Shown here: in pieces, positions 47,752 to 56,522 of the stretch
Position numbering within the stretch: the stretch's first letter is position 1
Layout: each line of letters opens with the position of its first letter
Assembly (NCBI RefSeq): GCF_008001015.1
Contig: NZ_CP042862.1
Span: 2,232,001-2,296,000, forward strand
DNA length: 64,000 nt
Direction: 5' to 3'
Origin: Serinicoccus profundi
GTDB taxonomy: Bacteria > Actinomycetota > Actinomycetes > Actinomycetales > Dermatophilaceae
Notes under the pieces: generated by a model
Seen by the model: only the letters and a program-made list of their open reading frames with translations
Told to the model about the DNA's origin: nothing
Database searches by the model: none
Made by a program: the position numbers and the translations under genes

Positions 47752-47850
47752 CAGCGCAGCCTCCGGGCCAGGACATCGAGTCACAGCCGGCAAGTCCGGC
47801 TCGATCGCAGCCCCATCACCCGGCCCTCCCGGGTCGGGTGCGGGGCAGGA

Positions 47851-49119
47851 TCATCGCAGCTTCCACCGCACACCGGTGGCGTCGACCTGGGCCGTGGCGT
47901 CGTGCTGGTGGACCCACGTGTGGTACCTGGGACACAGCAAGGCGTAGTTGGCGAGGTCCGATCGTCCGCCCCTGGCCCAGTGGACGACATGATGCGCATC
48001 GCACCAGGACGCCGGCACGTGGCACCCCGGGAACGTGCACCCCTGATCTCGGTGAGCGAGGGCTCGTCGCTGCCCCGGGGTGACCAGTCGGCGGGCGCAC
48101 CCGAGGTCGAGGATCTCGCCCTTCTCGCCGAGCACGGCCGGGATGAGGTCGGCCTCGCACGCGAGCTGGCGCACCTGACCGGCGCTCAGGGTGCCGTCGT
48201 GCACGGTGACCCCCGCTCCACGTAGGGCACCGGTGAGCTCGTCGAGTGCCATGGTCACCATGACCTGCGCCTTGGGCGTGGTCGGTTGACCCTCACTGCC
48301 GGCCACCCCTCGACGGAGGACCGTCATGAAGGCGTCATATCGGCGCTGCCCCGGCGTGCGCGTGTCCAGCATCGCGGTCATCCCTGGTGCAGTCGTCGCC
48401 GTCACCCCTTGTGCAGTCGTCGCTGACGTCCCTGGCGCAGTCGTCGCCGTCGTCGCCGTTGCCGTCGAAACTGTCGTCGACGTGGTCGCGGTCGGGGCGC
48501 CGCCGTCACCCGTGGCCGTGACCGGCGCTGCCAACGGCGAGCGGAGGATGGCCTGGATCGTCGCGACGTCGGCGTCATCGCCGACCGTGAGCACGAAGCG
48601 ACGCACCGACCCGTCGGCGAGCGAGGACTCGTGCAGGTCGCGCAGCTCGTGTCGAGCCTTCTCCCGGGCGACCTGCTCGCGCTCGGACAGGCAGGACGCC
48701 ACGAGCTTCGAGGTGATCCTGGTCAGAGCCTTGTCGTCGAAGCGGTCATCACCGGCCGCAGCGGCGAGGAGCTCGGTCGCCTCCGCATACTCCGACTCCC
48801 CCACCGCTGGTCGGATCCGCCCGAGCGCCCGTAGCACCGACGCGGCGCGCGAGACGGTCACCGACCCACGCTCGACCGCGTCGAGCAGCGGCTGGTGGAC
48901 CTGCTCCTGGCCGGCCCGGGCCACGGTCGCCACCTCGGCGGCCTCACGGGTCGACAACCCGGGGCACTGACTCCTCACCCAGTCGATGACGGAGAACCCG
49001 GAACCCACGTGCAGTCCCCGCGTGATGGCCTCCCGCGCCACCGTCACCAGGAGCGACTGAATCCGTGCCAGCGCGGTGTCGAGGCCGGACAGCACCTGCG
49101 AGAGCTCCTGCTCATGCAC
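47851..49119 (-). CDS. DUF222/13E12-type HNH endonuclease (N-terminus possibly frameshifted)
   Basis: From the GTG at 49119 this gives 422 residues. The N-terminal helical DUF222 domain (LSGLDTALARIQSLLVTVA, ELATELLAAAAGDDRFDDKAL-like TELLAAAAGDDRFDDKALTR) leads to a Thr/Ala low-complexity stretch and then the HNH nuclease: QGCTFPGCHVPASWCDAHHV, HWARGGRSDLANYALLCPRY, HTWVHQ. These multicopy actinobacterial genes are damage-inducible in mycobacteria. No ribosome site precedes GTG 49119. A much better start, ATG 49265 behind a PafBC-type promoter, lies in another frame (see 49044-49265), so either the gene carries a frameshift or the true start differs. Confidence 0.75.
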   Translation of the reverse strand: MHEQELSQVLSGLDTALARIQSLLVTVAREAITRGLHVGSGFSVIDWVRSQCPGLSTREAAEVATVARAGQEQVHQPLLDAVERGSVTVSRAASVLRALGRIRPAVGESEYAEATELLAAAAGDDRFDDKALTRITSKLVASCLSEREQVAREKARHELRDLHESSLADGSVRRFVLTVGDDADVATIQAILRSPLAAPVTATGDGGAPTATTSTTVSTATATTATTAPGTSATTAQGVTATTAPGMTAMLDTRTPGQRRYDAFMTVLRRGVAGSEGQPTTPKAQVMVTMALDELTGALRGAGVTVHDGTLSAGQVRQLACEADLIPAVLGEKGEILDLGCARRLVTPGQRRALAHRDQGCTFPGCHVPASWCDAHHVVHWARGGRSDLANYALLCPRYHTWVHQHDATAQVDATGVRWKLR

Positions 49120-49265
49120 AGCGCCGGCCGGCTCAGAGCGACCACAGCGCGGTCCAGACCACGGCTCACCTCGTCGATGGCACCGGCGCACCCCGGCTCG
49201 ACGCCCCTCGTCCTGGGGTCCCGGCCACCGCCCGACGGACCCTCGCCCCCGCGATTCCCCTTCAT
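49044..49265 (-). other. likely original N-terminal segment of the HNH gene in another frame
   Basis: ATG 49265 lies seven bases behind TACAGT. Its frame reads MKGNRGGEGPSGGG, then AIDEVSRGLDRAVVALSRPA, which looks like the usual DUF222 opening, but runs out of frame with the HNH gene; a -1 change near 49120-49140, within GCCGGCCGGC, would join them as ...ALSRPAGAVHEQELSQVLSGL. Confidence 0.45.
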
Positions 49266-49272
49266 GCGAACA

Positions 49273-49295
49273 ACTGTACGACCGCCGACTGACAG
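49273..49295 (-). promoter_or_regulatory. PafBC (RecA-NDp)-type promoter of the HNH gene
   Basis: On the minus strand CTGTCAGTC, eight bases, TACAGT, then seven bases to ATG 49265. It fits TTGTCRGTG-N8-TANNNT closely. Confidence 0.65.
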
Positions 49296-49346
49296 ACCTT
49301 CCCACCTGCGCTGATGCCCCCCACTGGCGACTCGGACGCTGCGGCG

Positions 49347-49352
49347 TAGGCT
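49347..49352 (+). promoter_or_regulatory. -10 element of the S9 peptidase gene
   Basis: TAGGCT seven bases before the GTG at 49360. Confidence 0.55.
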
Positions 49353-49359
49353 CGTTCTG

Positions 49360-51303
49360 GTGAAACCTGGCGACCTCACCCTGATCCGCACCCTCTCCTC
49401 CCCGACCGTCCACCCCGCTGGACGAGACACCGTCGTGGTCCTCAGTCGGCCCGACGTGGAGGACAACCGCTACCGCACCAGCCTGTGGCGCCTGGACCTC
49501 ACGGTCGAGGACGCCGAACTGACCCGGCTCACCCACGGCACCCGCGACTCCGCCCCCCGCTACTCCCCCGACGGCACCCGGCTCGCCTTCCTCCGCGCTT
49601 CCGAGGACGGCCCGGCCCAGCTGCACGTCATGAGCACGGATGGCGGCGACGCACGCCTGCTGACCGACCAGCCGCTCGGTGTCGGCGCCTACTCCTGGTC
49701 CCCCGACAGCAGCCAGATCGTGTATGCCGCCCGCGTGCCCGAGGAGGGTCGCTACGGCACCGACACGGAGGTCAAGCCCGACCAGGAGGCGCCGCGCCTC
49801 ATCGAGCACAGCACCTACCTCGCGGACGGTCTCGGCTACGTGCTCGACCGACCGAGCGCGATCTTCCTGCTCGACCTCGCCCCCGTCGACGTCACCGACC
49901 CCCACGACCCGGCTGCGCCCGAGGCGATCCCCACCAGCACCCAGCTCACCCATGGCGCCGGCGACGACACGGCACCGGTCTTCCTGCACGGTGGCACCCG
50001 CGTCGCCTTCCTCGCCTCCCGCGACCGGCGGGGCACCTGGAGGCCCGACACCCTCGTGCGGGACGTGTGCTCGATCGACCTGCGCGGCAAGGGATTCCGC
50101 CGCCACACCGACGGGACGGGGTCCGTCGGCAGCCTCACCGTCGGCACCGACGGCACGGCCGTCTACGGCGCCAACGACCTCGGCCCGTCCCTCCAGGACT
50201 TCGTGGCCCACAATGCCGTCCTGCGCCGCCTGGACGGCCCCGGCGTGGCGCTCACGGACGCCGAGGACGACCACCTCGCCTGCTCACCCGTCATCGCCGA
50301 CGACGGCCGGGTCATCGCGGCCTTCGAGCGGCGCGGCGACACCGAGGTACGCGAACTCCCTTCCGGCACAGTCGTTCTCGACGGCCACGTGAGCGTCGAT
50401 GCGCTGGCGACCGGTGGCGACGTGACGGTCGCTGTCGCGGGAACGCGCACGTCATACTCCGAGCTGTTCGTGGGCCGCGGCAGCGAGCCGCTCACCCAGC
50501 GGACCGAGCTGGCGCGGCACCTCACCGGCTCGGCCGCGGCCATCGAACCGGAGGAGCTCGAGGCGACCTCGGGGGACGGCTACCCCGTCCACGGGTGGTT
50601 GTTCCGGCCCACCACCAAGGCACGTCGCAAGGCGGGCCACCCGGTGATCCTCATGATCCACGGCGGCCCCTACGCGCAGTACTCCGGCAACCTCTTCGAC
50701 GAGGCGCAGGTGCTCGCAGGTGCGGGGTATGCCGTCGTCATGGGTAACCCGCGCGGTGGTGCGGGGTACGGCGCGAGCCACGGGCGGGCGGTCAAGGAGG
50801 CGATCGGCACGGTCGATGTCACCGACCTCACCGCGCTGCTGGACCACGCGCTGACCCTGCCCGGGCTCGACAGCTCACGCCTCGGCGTCCAGGGCGGCTC
50901 CTACGGCGGTCTCATGACGACCTGGCTCGTCGGTCACAGCGACCGCTTCACCGCCGCGATCAGCGAGCGGGCCGTCAACGCCTGGGACTCCTTCGCCGGC
51001 ACCAGCGACATCGGCTGGTTCTTCGCCGACGAGTATGCCGGCGCCTACCAGCACGAGCAGTCGCCGCTGACCTGGGCCGACAACATCACCACCCCGACAC
51101 TGATCATCCACTCCGAGCGTGACTTCCGGTGCCCCCTGGAGCAGGGACAGCGCCTCTTCGCCCGCCTGAAGCGCAACGGTGTGCCGACCAAGCTGCTGAT
51201 CTTCCCGGGCGAAGGTCACGAGCTCTCCCGCAGCGGCCAGCCGCGCCACCGACAGCAGCGCTTCGAGCACATCCTCGACTGGTGGGCCGAGCACCTGCGC
51301 TAG
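49360..51303 (+). CDS. S9-family prolyl oligopeptidase/acylaminoacyl peptidase
   Basis: A 647-residue serine peptidase. The N-terminal part (~1-390) is a beta-propeller with WD40/TolB-like strands (RDSAPRYSPDGTRLAFLR, GAYSWSPDSSQIVYAAR). The C-terminal alpha/beta hydrolase has the oxyanion region MIHGGPYAQYSG, nucleophile Ser in VQGGSYGGLMTTW, Asp in IIHSERDFRCPLEQ, and His in FPGEGHELS. No signal peptide, so it acts on peptides in the cytosol. Leaderless start. Its TAG stop shares CTAG with the stop of the convergent fusion gene. Confidence 0.93.
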   Translation: MKPGDLTLIRTLSSPTVHPAGRDTVVVLSRPDVEDNRYRTSLWRLDLTVEDAELTRLTHGTRDSAPRYSPDGTRLAFLRASEDGPAQLHVMSTDGGDARLLTDQPLGVGAYSWSPDSSQIVYAARVPEEGRYGTDTEVKPDQEAPRLIEHSTYLADGLGYVLDRPSAIFLLDLAPVDVTDPHDPAAPEAIPTSTQLTHGAGDDTAPVFLHGGTRVAFLASRDRRGTWRPDTLVRDVCSIDLRGKGFRRHTDGTGSVGSLTVGTDGTAVYGANDLGPSLQDFVAHNAVLRRLDGPGVALTDAEDDHLACSPVIADDGRVIAAFERRGDTEVRELPSGTVVLDGHVSVDALATGGDVTVAVAGTRTSYSELFVGRGSEPLTQRTELARHLTGSAAAIEPEELEATSGDGYPVHGWLFRPTTKARRKAGHPVILMIHGGPYAQYSGNLFDEAQVLAGAGYAVVMGNPRGGAGYGASHGRAVKEAIGTVDVTDLTALLDHALTLPGLDSSRLGVQGGSYGGLMTTWLVGHSDRFTAAISERAVNAWDSFAGTSDIGWFFADEYAGAYQHEQSPLTWADNITTPTLIIHSERDFRCPLEQGQRLFARLKRNGVPTKLLIFPGEGHELSRSGQPRHRQQRFEHILDWWAEHLR

Positions 51304-52835
51304 GCGGTTCCGCTCCGCTGGTATCCGAGCCGCGACATGAGCGCGCCGCACCTTGCCTCGATCCTGCGGAGGTTGTCCGGACCGAAGAACGCCTCCGGAG
51401 AGATCTCGCGATCTCCCCGGGGCTGGAACTGTCGGTCCTGCGAGCCGGTGATGTCGTGGACGACCGGGCGGCCCAATGATCGGGACAGCTTCTCGATCTG
51501 CCCGCGCTTGTCGGTGCAGAAGTCCTCGTACCGGATGAGGGTTATCCGGTCTGCGGCCTCGAGGTAGGCCGACACGGCGCGCGCCCATCTCTCGGCCAGC
51601 GCCTCGACATACTGCTGCGGCTCGGCGACGATCCCCGCATTGGTCACGATGGAGTGCCAGCCGGGAAGTGTGTCGCGGAGGTGGGCGTACTGCTCGGTGG
51701 TCAGATCCTGCTGGGAGCCAGGGAGATCCACCCTATTGAGGATGCTCCTGATGTTGTCCCTTGGGTCGCGGACGACGAAGACCACGGGCGCATCCGGGAA
51801 GGCAGCCCGCAGCGAAGGAAGGATGAAGATGAAGTCGTTGTCCTTCACGACCTCGGCGGAGAAAGCTTTGGAGCGTCGTTGGGCCAGCGCAGCGATGGCT
51901 TCGTCCTGCCCCAGCAGGTCCTCCAGCCGGGTGCGGCTCTGATACAACACGTCAAGGGACGGCTTGCCACCCATGCATTCGGCCAGCAGAGCAGCGATCG
52001 CCGTGCTTCCCGACTTTTGATTACCCAGCACGAACACCGGTGACGTCCCTACGCCGGTCGGGCCCGTGGTCGGGGGAGGGCTCACCCGCTCCTGCTGCTG
52101 GCCTTGCGCCGGGCCCGGCGAAGGGATGTCAGCGGCCGTCTCCCGCGAGATGGCCACGACCCGGCTGACGTAGCCCGACCTGCGCAGGGCTGAGAACTCG
52201 TCCTTGACGGACTGGCGGCCGAACTGCTGGTAGGCAGCCACCGCGATCTGTATCTGATCACTGGTGCTCCGTGTCGGTCGATAGAGCGCGGCCTCCCCCG
52301 ACATGAGGGTGCCCAGGCTGAACCTCACTACGCGGTGACCGAGACCACGGACCGCCCCAGCGACCGCGCGGTGGTCCGGATGGCCATCCTCAGGATGCGC
52401 CGCTACGACCCACCGGGCCCCCCGACGATCGAGCTTCTTCAGGGCCTTGCGGACGTCCGCCACTTGCACGTTGCCATCCGGAAGACCCAGTCGGATGATC
52501 TGCCCAGCACCAGCGGTGAGCGCCGACCATGCGGCCGCCTGCTCGGACCGGCGGAACTCCTGCTCGTACGCCTCGGTCCACCCATTGATCCGAGCCCGCT
52601 GCGAAGCACCACCGTCGCTGACGGCAACCAGGACGACGGGGTGTGACGTTCGGGCGCACAACCACGGGATGTAGGCCGCGAGCCGTAGGGTCTCGTCGTC
52701 TGGGTGCGGCGAGACCACATAGGTCACTGGGCGGGACAACACAGAGGCGACGCGCCGCGATCCCTGACGGACATGCTTGCGCAACGCCGCCCGACTGGGG
52801 GCGTGACCAAGCATGTTCCGCATCATCGAGAGCAT
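51300..52835 (-). CDS. PIG-L deacetylase-sulfotransferase fusion protein
   Basis: A 511-residue two-domain protein. Residues ~35-235 are a PIG-L/LmbE zinc N-deacetylase: VVSPHPDDETLRLAAYIPWL with ligands H44/D47, and AAHPEDGHPDHRAV with H152/H155. A Pro/Gln-rich linker (236-264) leads to a PAPS-type sulfotransferase: 5'-phosphosulfate loop VFVLGNQKSGSTAIAALL (near 271-280) and 3'-phosphate motif VVFVVRDPRDNIRSILNR (near 356-368). No signal peptide or membrane helix. It would deacetylate an N-acetyl sugar and sulfate it or a linked group. Substrate unknown. The base composition is visibly less GC-rich than neighbours, hinting at transfer. The start follows TAGCCT at six bases. Confidence 0.88.
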   Translation of the reverse strand: MLSMMRNMLGHAPSRAALRKHVRQGSRRVASVLSRPVTYVVSPHPDDETLRLAAYIPWLCARTSHPVVLVAVSDGGASQRARINGWTEAYEQEFRRSEQAAAWSALTAGAGQIIRLGLPDGNVQVADVRKALKKLDRRGARWVVAAHPEDGHPDHRAVAGAVRGLGHRVVRFSLGTLMSGEAALYRPTRSTSDQIQIAVAAYQQFGRQSVKDEFSALRRSGYVSRVVAISRETAADIPSPGPAQGQQQERVSPPPTTGPTGVGTSPVFVLGNQKSGSTAIAALLAECMGGKPSLDVLYQSRTRLEDLLGQDEAIAALAQRRSKAFSAEVVKDNDFIFILPSLRAAFPDAPVVFVVRDPRDNIRSILNRVDLPGSQQDLTTEQYAHLRDTLPGWHSIVTNAGIVAEPQQYVEALAERWARAVSAYLEAADRITLIRYEDFCTDKRGQIEKLSRSLGRPVVHDITGSQDRQFQPRGDREISPEAFFGPDNLRRIEARCGALMSRLGYQRSGTA

Positions 52836-52841
52836 GCTGGG

Positions 52842-52847
52842 AGGCTA
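52842..52847 (-). promoter_or_regulatory. -10 element of the PIG-L/sulfotransferase gene
   Basis: TAGCCT on the minus strand six bases before the ATG at 52835; it implies this gene is transcribed apart from the operon at 52873-55929. Confidence 0.55.
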
Positions 52848-52872
52848 ACAAGGCGCCCATCGCCGGGTCTGA

Positions 52873-53124
52873 CTACCTTCTGGAGCGCGATAGCCGGCCC
52901 CAGCGGTAGCACCCCAGGCCCAGCACCACGGCGCCGACGCCGATCAGACCCATGCCCACCCCGTCCTGCCAGAGGATGACGCGGGTCGGCTCGATCTCCT
53001 GATAGGCGAACCACCCGAAGCTTCGTGGCACGAAGAAGGGCAGCAGCCCACCAGCAACGACCATCGAGGCTCCGGTCGCGGCCAGCGCCTTTGCGTGCCC
53101 GCTCGACCGACGCTCCTGCACCAT
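52873..53124 (-). CDS. small two-helix membrane protein
   Basis: 83 residues with two hydrophobic segments (about 15-35, ALAATGASMVVAGGLLPFFV, and 50-72, VGMGLIGVGAVVLGLGCY) and basic ends. Its ATG shares a base with the carboxylase stop (TGATG), so it is cotranscribed. In many actinobacteria a small epsilon subunit follows the carboxylase beta gene; this protein is membrane-bound and does not look like one. Function unknown. Confidence 0.65.
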   Translation of the reverse strand: MVQERRSSGHAKALAATGASMVVAGGLLPFFVPRSFGWFAYQEIEPTRVILWQDGVGMGLIGVGAVVLGLGCYRWGRLSRSRR

Positions 53125-54716
53125 CACACCGGCGGGATGCTGCGGTGGCGGGTGGAGAAGTGCCGGTCCCGACGAGACGCATACCTCAGCCGGTGCACGA
53201 CCTCGGCCCGCAGGTCCTCGGGTTCGGTGATGGCGTCGATGACGAGGTCGGCAGCGAGCCGCTCCAGGTCGACGTCCTCGAGGTACTCCGCGCGCTTGGC
53301 GTCGATGAACTCCTGCCGCGCGTCGAGGTCCTGGATCTCCGCGATCTTGTTGGCGTAGACCGCGTTGACGGCGGCCTCGGGCCCCATGACCGCGATCCGC
53401 GCCGTGGGCAGCGCGATGGTCGCCTCGGGGCCGAAGCCCGGCCCGCCCATGGCATACAACCCGGCGCCGTAGGCCTTGCGGAGCACGATGCACAGCTGCG
53501 GCACGGTCGCCTCCGACACCGCCGAGACCATCTTGGCACCGTGCCGGATGATCCCGCCGCGCTCGACCTCGGACCCGATCATGAAGCCCGGGACGTCGGC
53601 GAGGTAGAGCAGCGGGATGCCGTAGGCGTCGCACAGCCAGATGAAGCGTGAGGCCTTGTCGGCCGAGTCGGTGAAGAGCACGCCGCCCTTGACCGCGGAG
53701 TTGTTGGCCACGATCCCGACGCTCTGCCCGTCGATGCGCCCCAGCCCGACGACGAGCTCGGCCGCGAAGAGCGGCTTGACCTCGAAGAAGCTGTCGTCGT
53801 CGACGAGACCCTCGATCACCTCGTGCACGTCGAAGGGCACCGACTCCGCCTCGGGCACGGTATGCCGTGTCAGCGGCGTCGCGGGCTCCTCACCCTCGTA
53901 GGCGGGCGTCGGGGCGCGCCACGACTCGGGCAGGTAGGAGAAGAAGTGGCGCGCCAGCTCGATCGCCTCGGTGTCATCGGCGGCGAGCAGGTCCCCCACC
54001 CCCGAGACGGTGCAGTGCATGCGGGCACCGCCCATCTCCTCCAGCGACACCTTCTCCCCCACGACCATCTCGGCCATCCGAGGGCTGCCGAGATACATCG
54101 AGGCGTTGCCCTCGACCATGATGATGAGGTCGGTGAAACTGGGGATGTAGGCCCCACCGGCTGCGCTCGGCCCGAAGAGGCAGCAGATCTGCGGCACCTT
54201 GCCCGAGAGCGCGACCTGGTTGTGGAAGATCCGGCCCGCCCCGCGCCGCCCCGGGAAGAGGTCGACCTGGTCGGTGATCCGCGCACCCGCGGAGTCGACG
54301 AACCAGAAGATCGGCAGCTCCTCGCGCAGCGCCGCCTCGGTGGCCCGGATGATCTTCTCAACCGTCCGTGCCCCCCACGACCCGGCCTTGACCGTCGGGT
54401 CGTTGGCGACGACGATCGCCGCCCGCCCGTCGACCTCACCCCGACCCGTCACCACACCGTCGGCCGGCAGACCGGCCGCGGTGGCGTTGGCATACCGCCC
54501 GTCCTCGACGAAGGTGCCCTCGTCGAAGAGCAGCGCGATCCGGTCGCGGACGTAGAGCTTGTTCTGGCTGTCGAGCTTGGCGCGCGCCTTCTCCCCCGGC
54601 CCGGCGGAGTCCGTATGCGCACGCTCCAGCCGGGCCCGCAGGTCGGCGACGCGCGGGTCGCCCTGGCCCGCGACGGGGCCGGAGTCGTCTGCGCTGGCGC
54701 TCGTCATACCGGTCAT
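53124..54716 (-). CDS. acyl-CoA carboxylase beta (carboxyltransferase) subunit
   Basis: The 530-residue protein has both crotonase-like lobes of the AccD/PccB family. N-lobe: GSWGARTVEKIIRATEAAL, FGPSAAGGAYIPSFTDLII and GGARMHCTVSGVGDLLA. C-lobe: PLLYLADVPGFMIG and LRKAYGAGLYAMGG. It transfers CO2 from biotin to an acyl-CoA. The pocket loop (ASMYLGSPRMAEMVVGEKVS) differs from methylcrotonyl-CoA carboxylases, which read TIFLGGPPLV there, so the substrate is open. It follows the acyl-CoA dehydrogenase gene by 28 bp; a biotin-bearing partner is at 56523 on the other strand. Confidence 0.92.
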   Translation of the reverse strand: MTGMTSASADDSGPVAGQGDPRVADLRARLERAHTDSAGPGEKARAKLDSQNKLYVRDRIALLFDEGTFVEDGRYANATAAGLPADGVVTGRGEVDGRAAIVVANDPTVKAGSWGARTVEKIIRATEAALREELPIFWFVDSAGARITDQVDLFPGRRGAGRIFHNQVALSGKVPQICCLFGPSAAGGAYIPSFTDLIIMVEGNASMYLGSPRMAEMVVGEKVSLEEMGGARMHCTVSGVGDLLAADDTEAIELARHFFSYLPESWRAPTPAYEGEEPATPLTRHTVPEAESVPFDVHEVIEGLVDDDSFFEVKPLFAAELVVGLGRIDGQSVGIVANNSAVKGGVLFTDSADKASRFIWLCDAYGIPLLYLADVPGFMIGSEVERGGIIRHGAKMVSAVSEATVPQLCIVLRKAYGAGLYAMGGPGFGPEATIALPTARIAVMGPEAAVNAVYANKIAEIQDLDARQEFIDAKRAEYLEDVDLERLAADLVIDAITEPEDLRAEVVHRLRYASRRDRHFSTRHRSIPPV

Positions 54717-54744
54717 CGTGTCAGCAACCCCTCGGCCCGCGGCG

Positions 54745-55929
<1,185 letters not shown>

Positions 55930-55988
55930 CGTCGTCCGCATCCTTGCTCGCGCTCGGGGTGGCGGCGGGGACTCCCGCCAGCGTTCTC

Positions 55989-56032
55989 GCCCATCCTGCT
56001 TGACGTTGACGCTAAGGTCAAGCAGGATGGGC
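55989..56032. promoter_or_regulatory. MerR-type operator between divergent acyl-CoA genes and regulator
   Basis: Perfect 16-bp arms GCCCATCCTGCTTGAC (55989-56004) and GTCAAGCAGGATGGGC (56017-56032) around 12 bases; the inner part reads TTGAC-GCTAAG-GTCAA (56006-56021). It lies midway between the dehydrogenase and the MerR gene and resembles operators of LiuR-like regulators. Confidence 0.75.
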
Positions 56033-56042
56033 GCGGACGATC

Positions 56043-56057
56043 TTGACGTAAGGACAA
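56043..56057 (+). promoter_or_regulatory. second, imperfect MerR operator
   Basis: TTGACGTAAGGACAA, a variant of the inner palindrome of the main operator, three bases before the merR GTG; suggests negative autoregulation. Confidence 0.5.
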
Positions 56058-56060
56058 CCA

Positions 56061-56447
56061 GTGAACGACACCACAACGACGTGGACCATCGCCCAGATGG
56101 CCGACGACTACGACGTGACCCACCGCGCCCTGCGCCACTACGAGCACCTCGGGCTGCTCTCCCCCGACCGGGAGGGCCAGCGCCGCATCTACCACCGCCG
56201 CGAGCGCACCCGCCTCGCCCTCATCCTGCGAGGCCGTCGCCTGGGCTTCTCCCTGGAGGAGATCGCGACGATCCTCGACATGTATGACGACCAGCCCGGC
56301 GAGGTGGGTCAGCTGCGCTACCTGCTGTCCCAGATCGGCGACCGGCGGGCCGACCTGGAGCGTCGCCGACACGACATCGAGGACAGCCTGCGCGAGCTCG
56401 ACGAGCTCGAGCAGCGGTGCGCCGAGGACGTCGCCCGCCTGTCGTGA
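56061..56447 (+). CDS. MerR-family transcriptional regulator
   Basis: A 128-residue regulator. The MerR winged helix TIAQMADDYDVTHRALRHYEHLGLLSP is present in its usual pieces (THRALRHYEHLGLL, REGQRRIYHRRERTRLALIL), followed by the dimerising helix (RRADLERRRHDIEDSLRELDEL). There is no large effector domain, as in LiuR-like regulators of acyl-CoA catabolism. It is divergent from the acyl-CoA dehydrogenase operon and sits beside two operator copies, so it very likely controls that operon and itself. Leu/isovalerate catabolism is the LiuR model, but the enzymes here do not look specific for it. Confidence 0.9.
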   Translation: MNDTTTTWTIAQMADDYDVTHRALRHYEHLGLLSPDREGQRRIYHRRERTRLALILRGRRLGFSLEEIATILDMYDDQPGEVGQLRYLLSQIGDRRADLERRRHDIEDSLRELDELEQRCAEDVARLS

Positions 56448-56510
56448 CGTCACCCGGGGCCGCCGCGACGGGGCCCGCCACCTGGCCGCGCACGGCATAC
56501 CTCACGGGCT

Positions 56511-56516
56511 AGGGTG
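56511..56516 (+). promoter_or_regulatory. -10 element of the AccA3-like gene
   Basis: TAGGGT six bases before the ATG at 56523. Confidence 0.6.
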
Positions 56517-56522
56517 ACCCCC

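Noticed and set aside
52873-53124. Acyl-CoA carboxylase epsilon subunit
   Set aside because: It is a two-helix membrane protein, whereas epsilon subunits are small soluble proteins.
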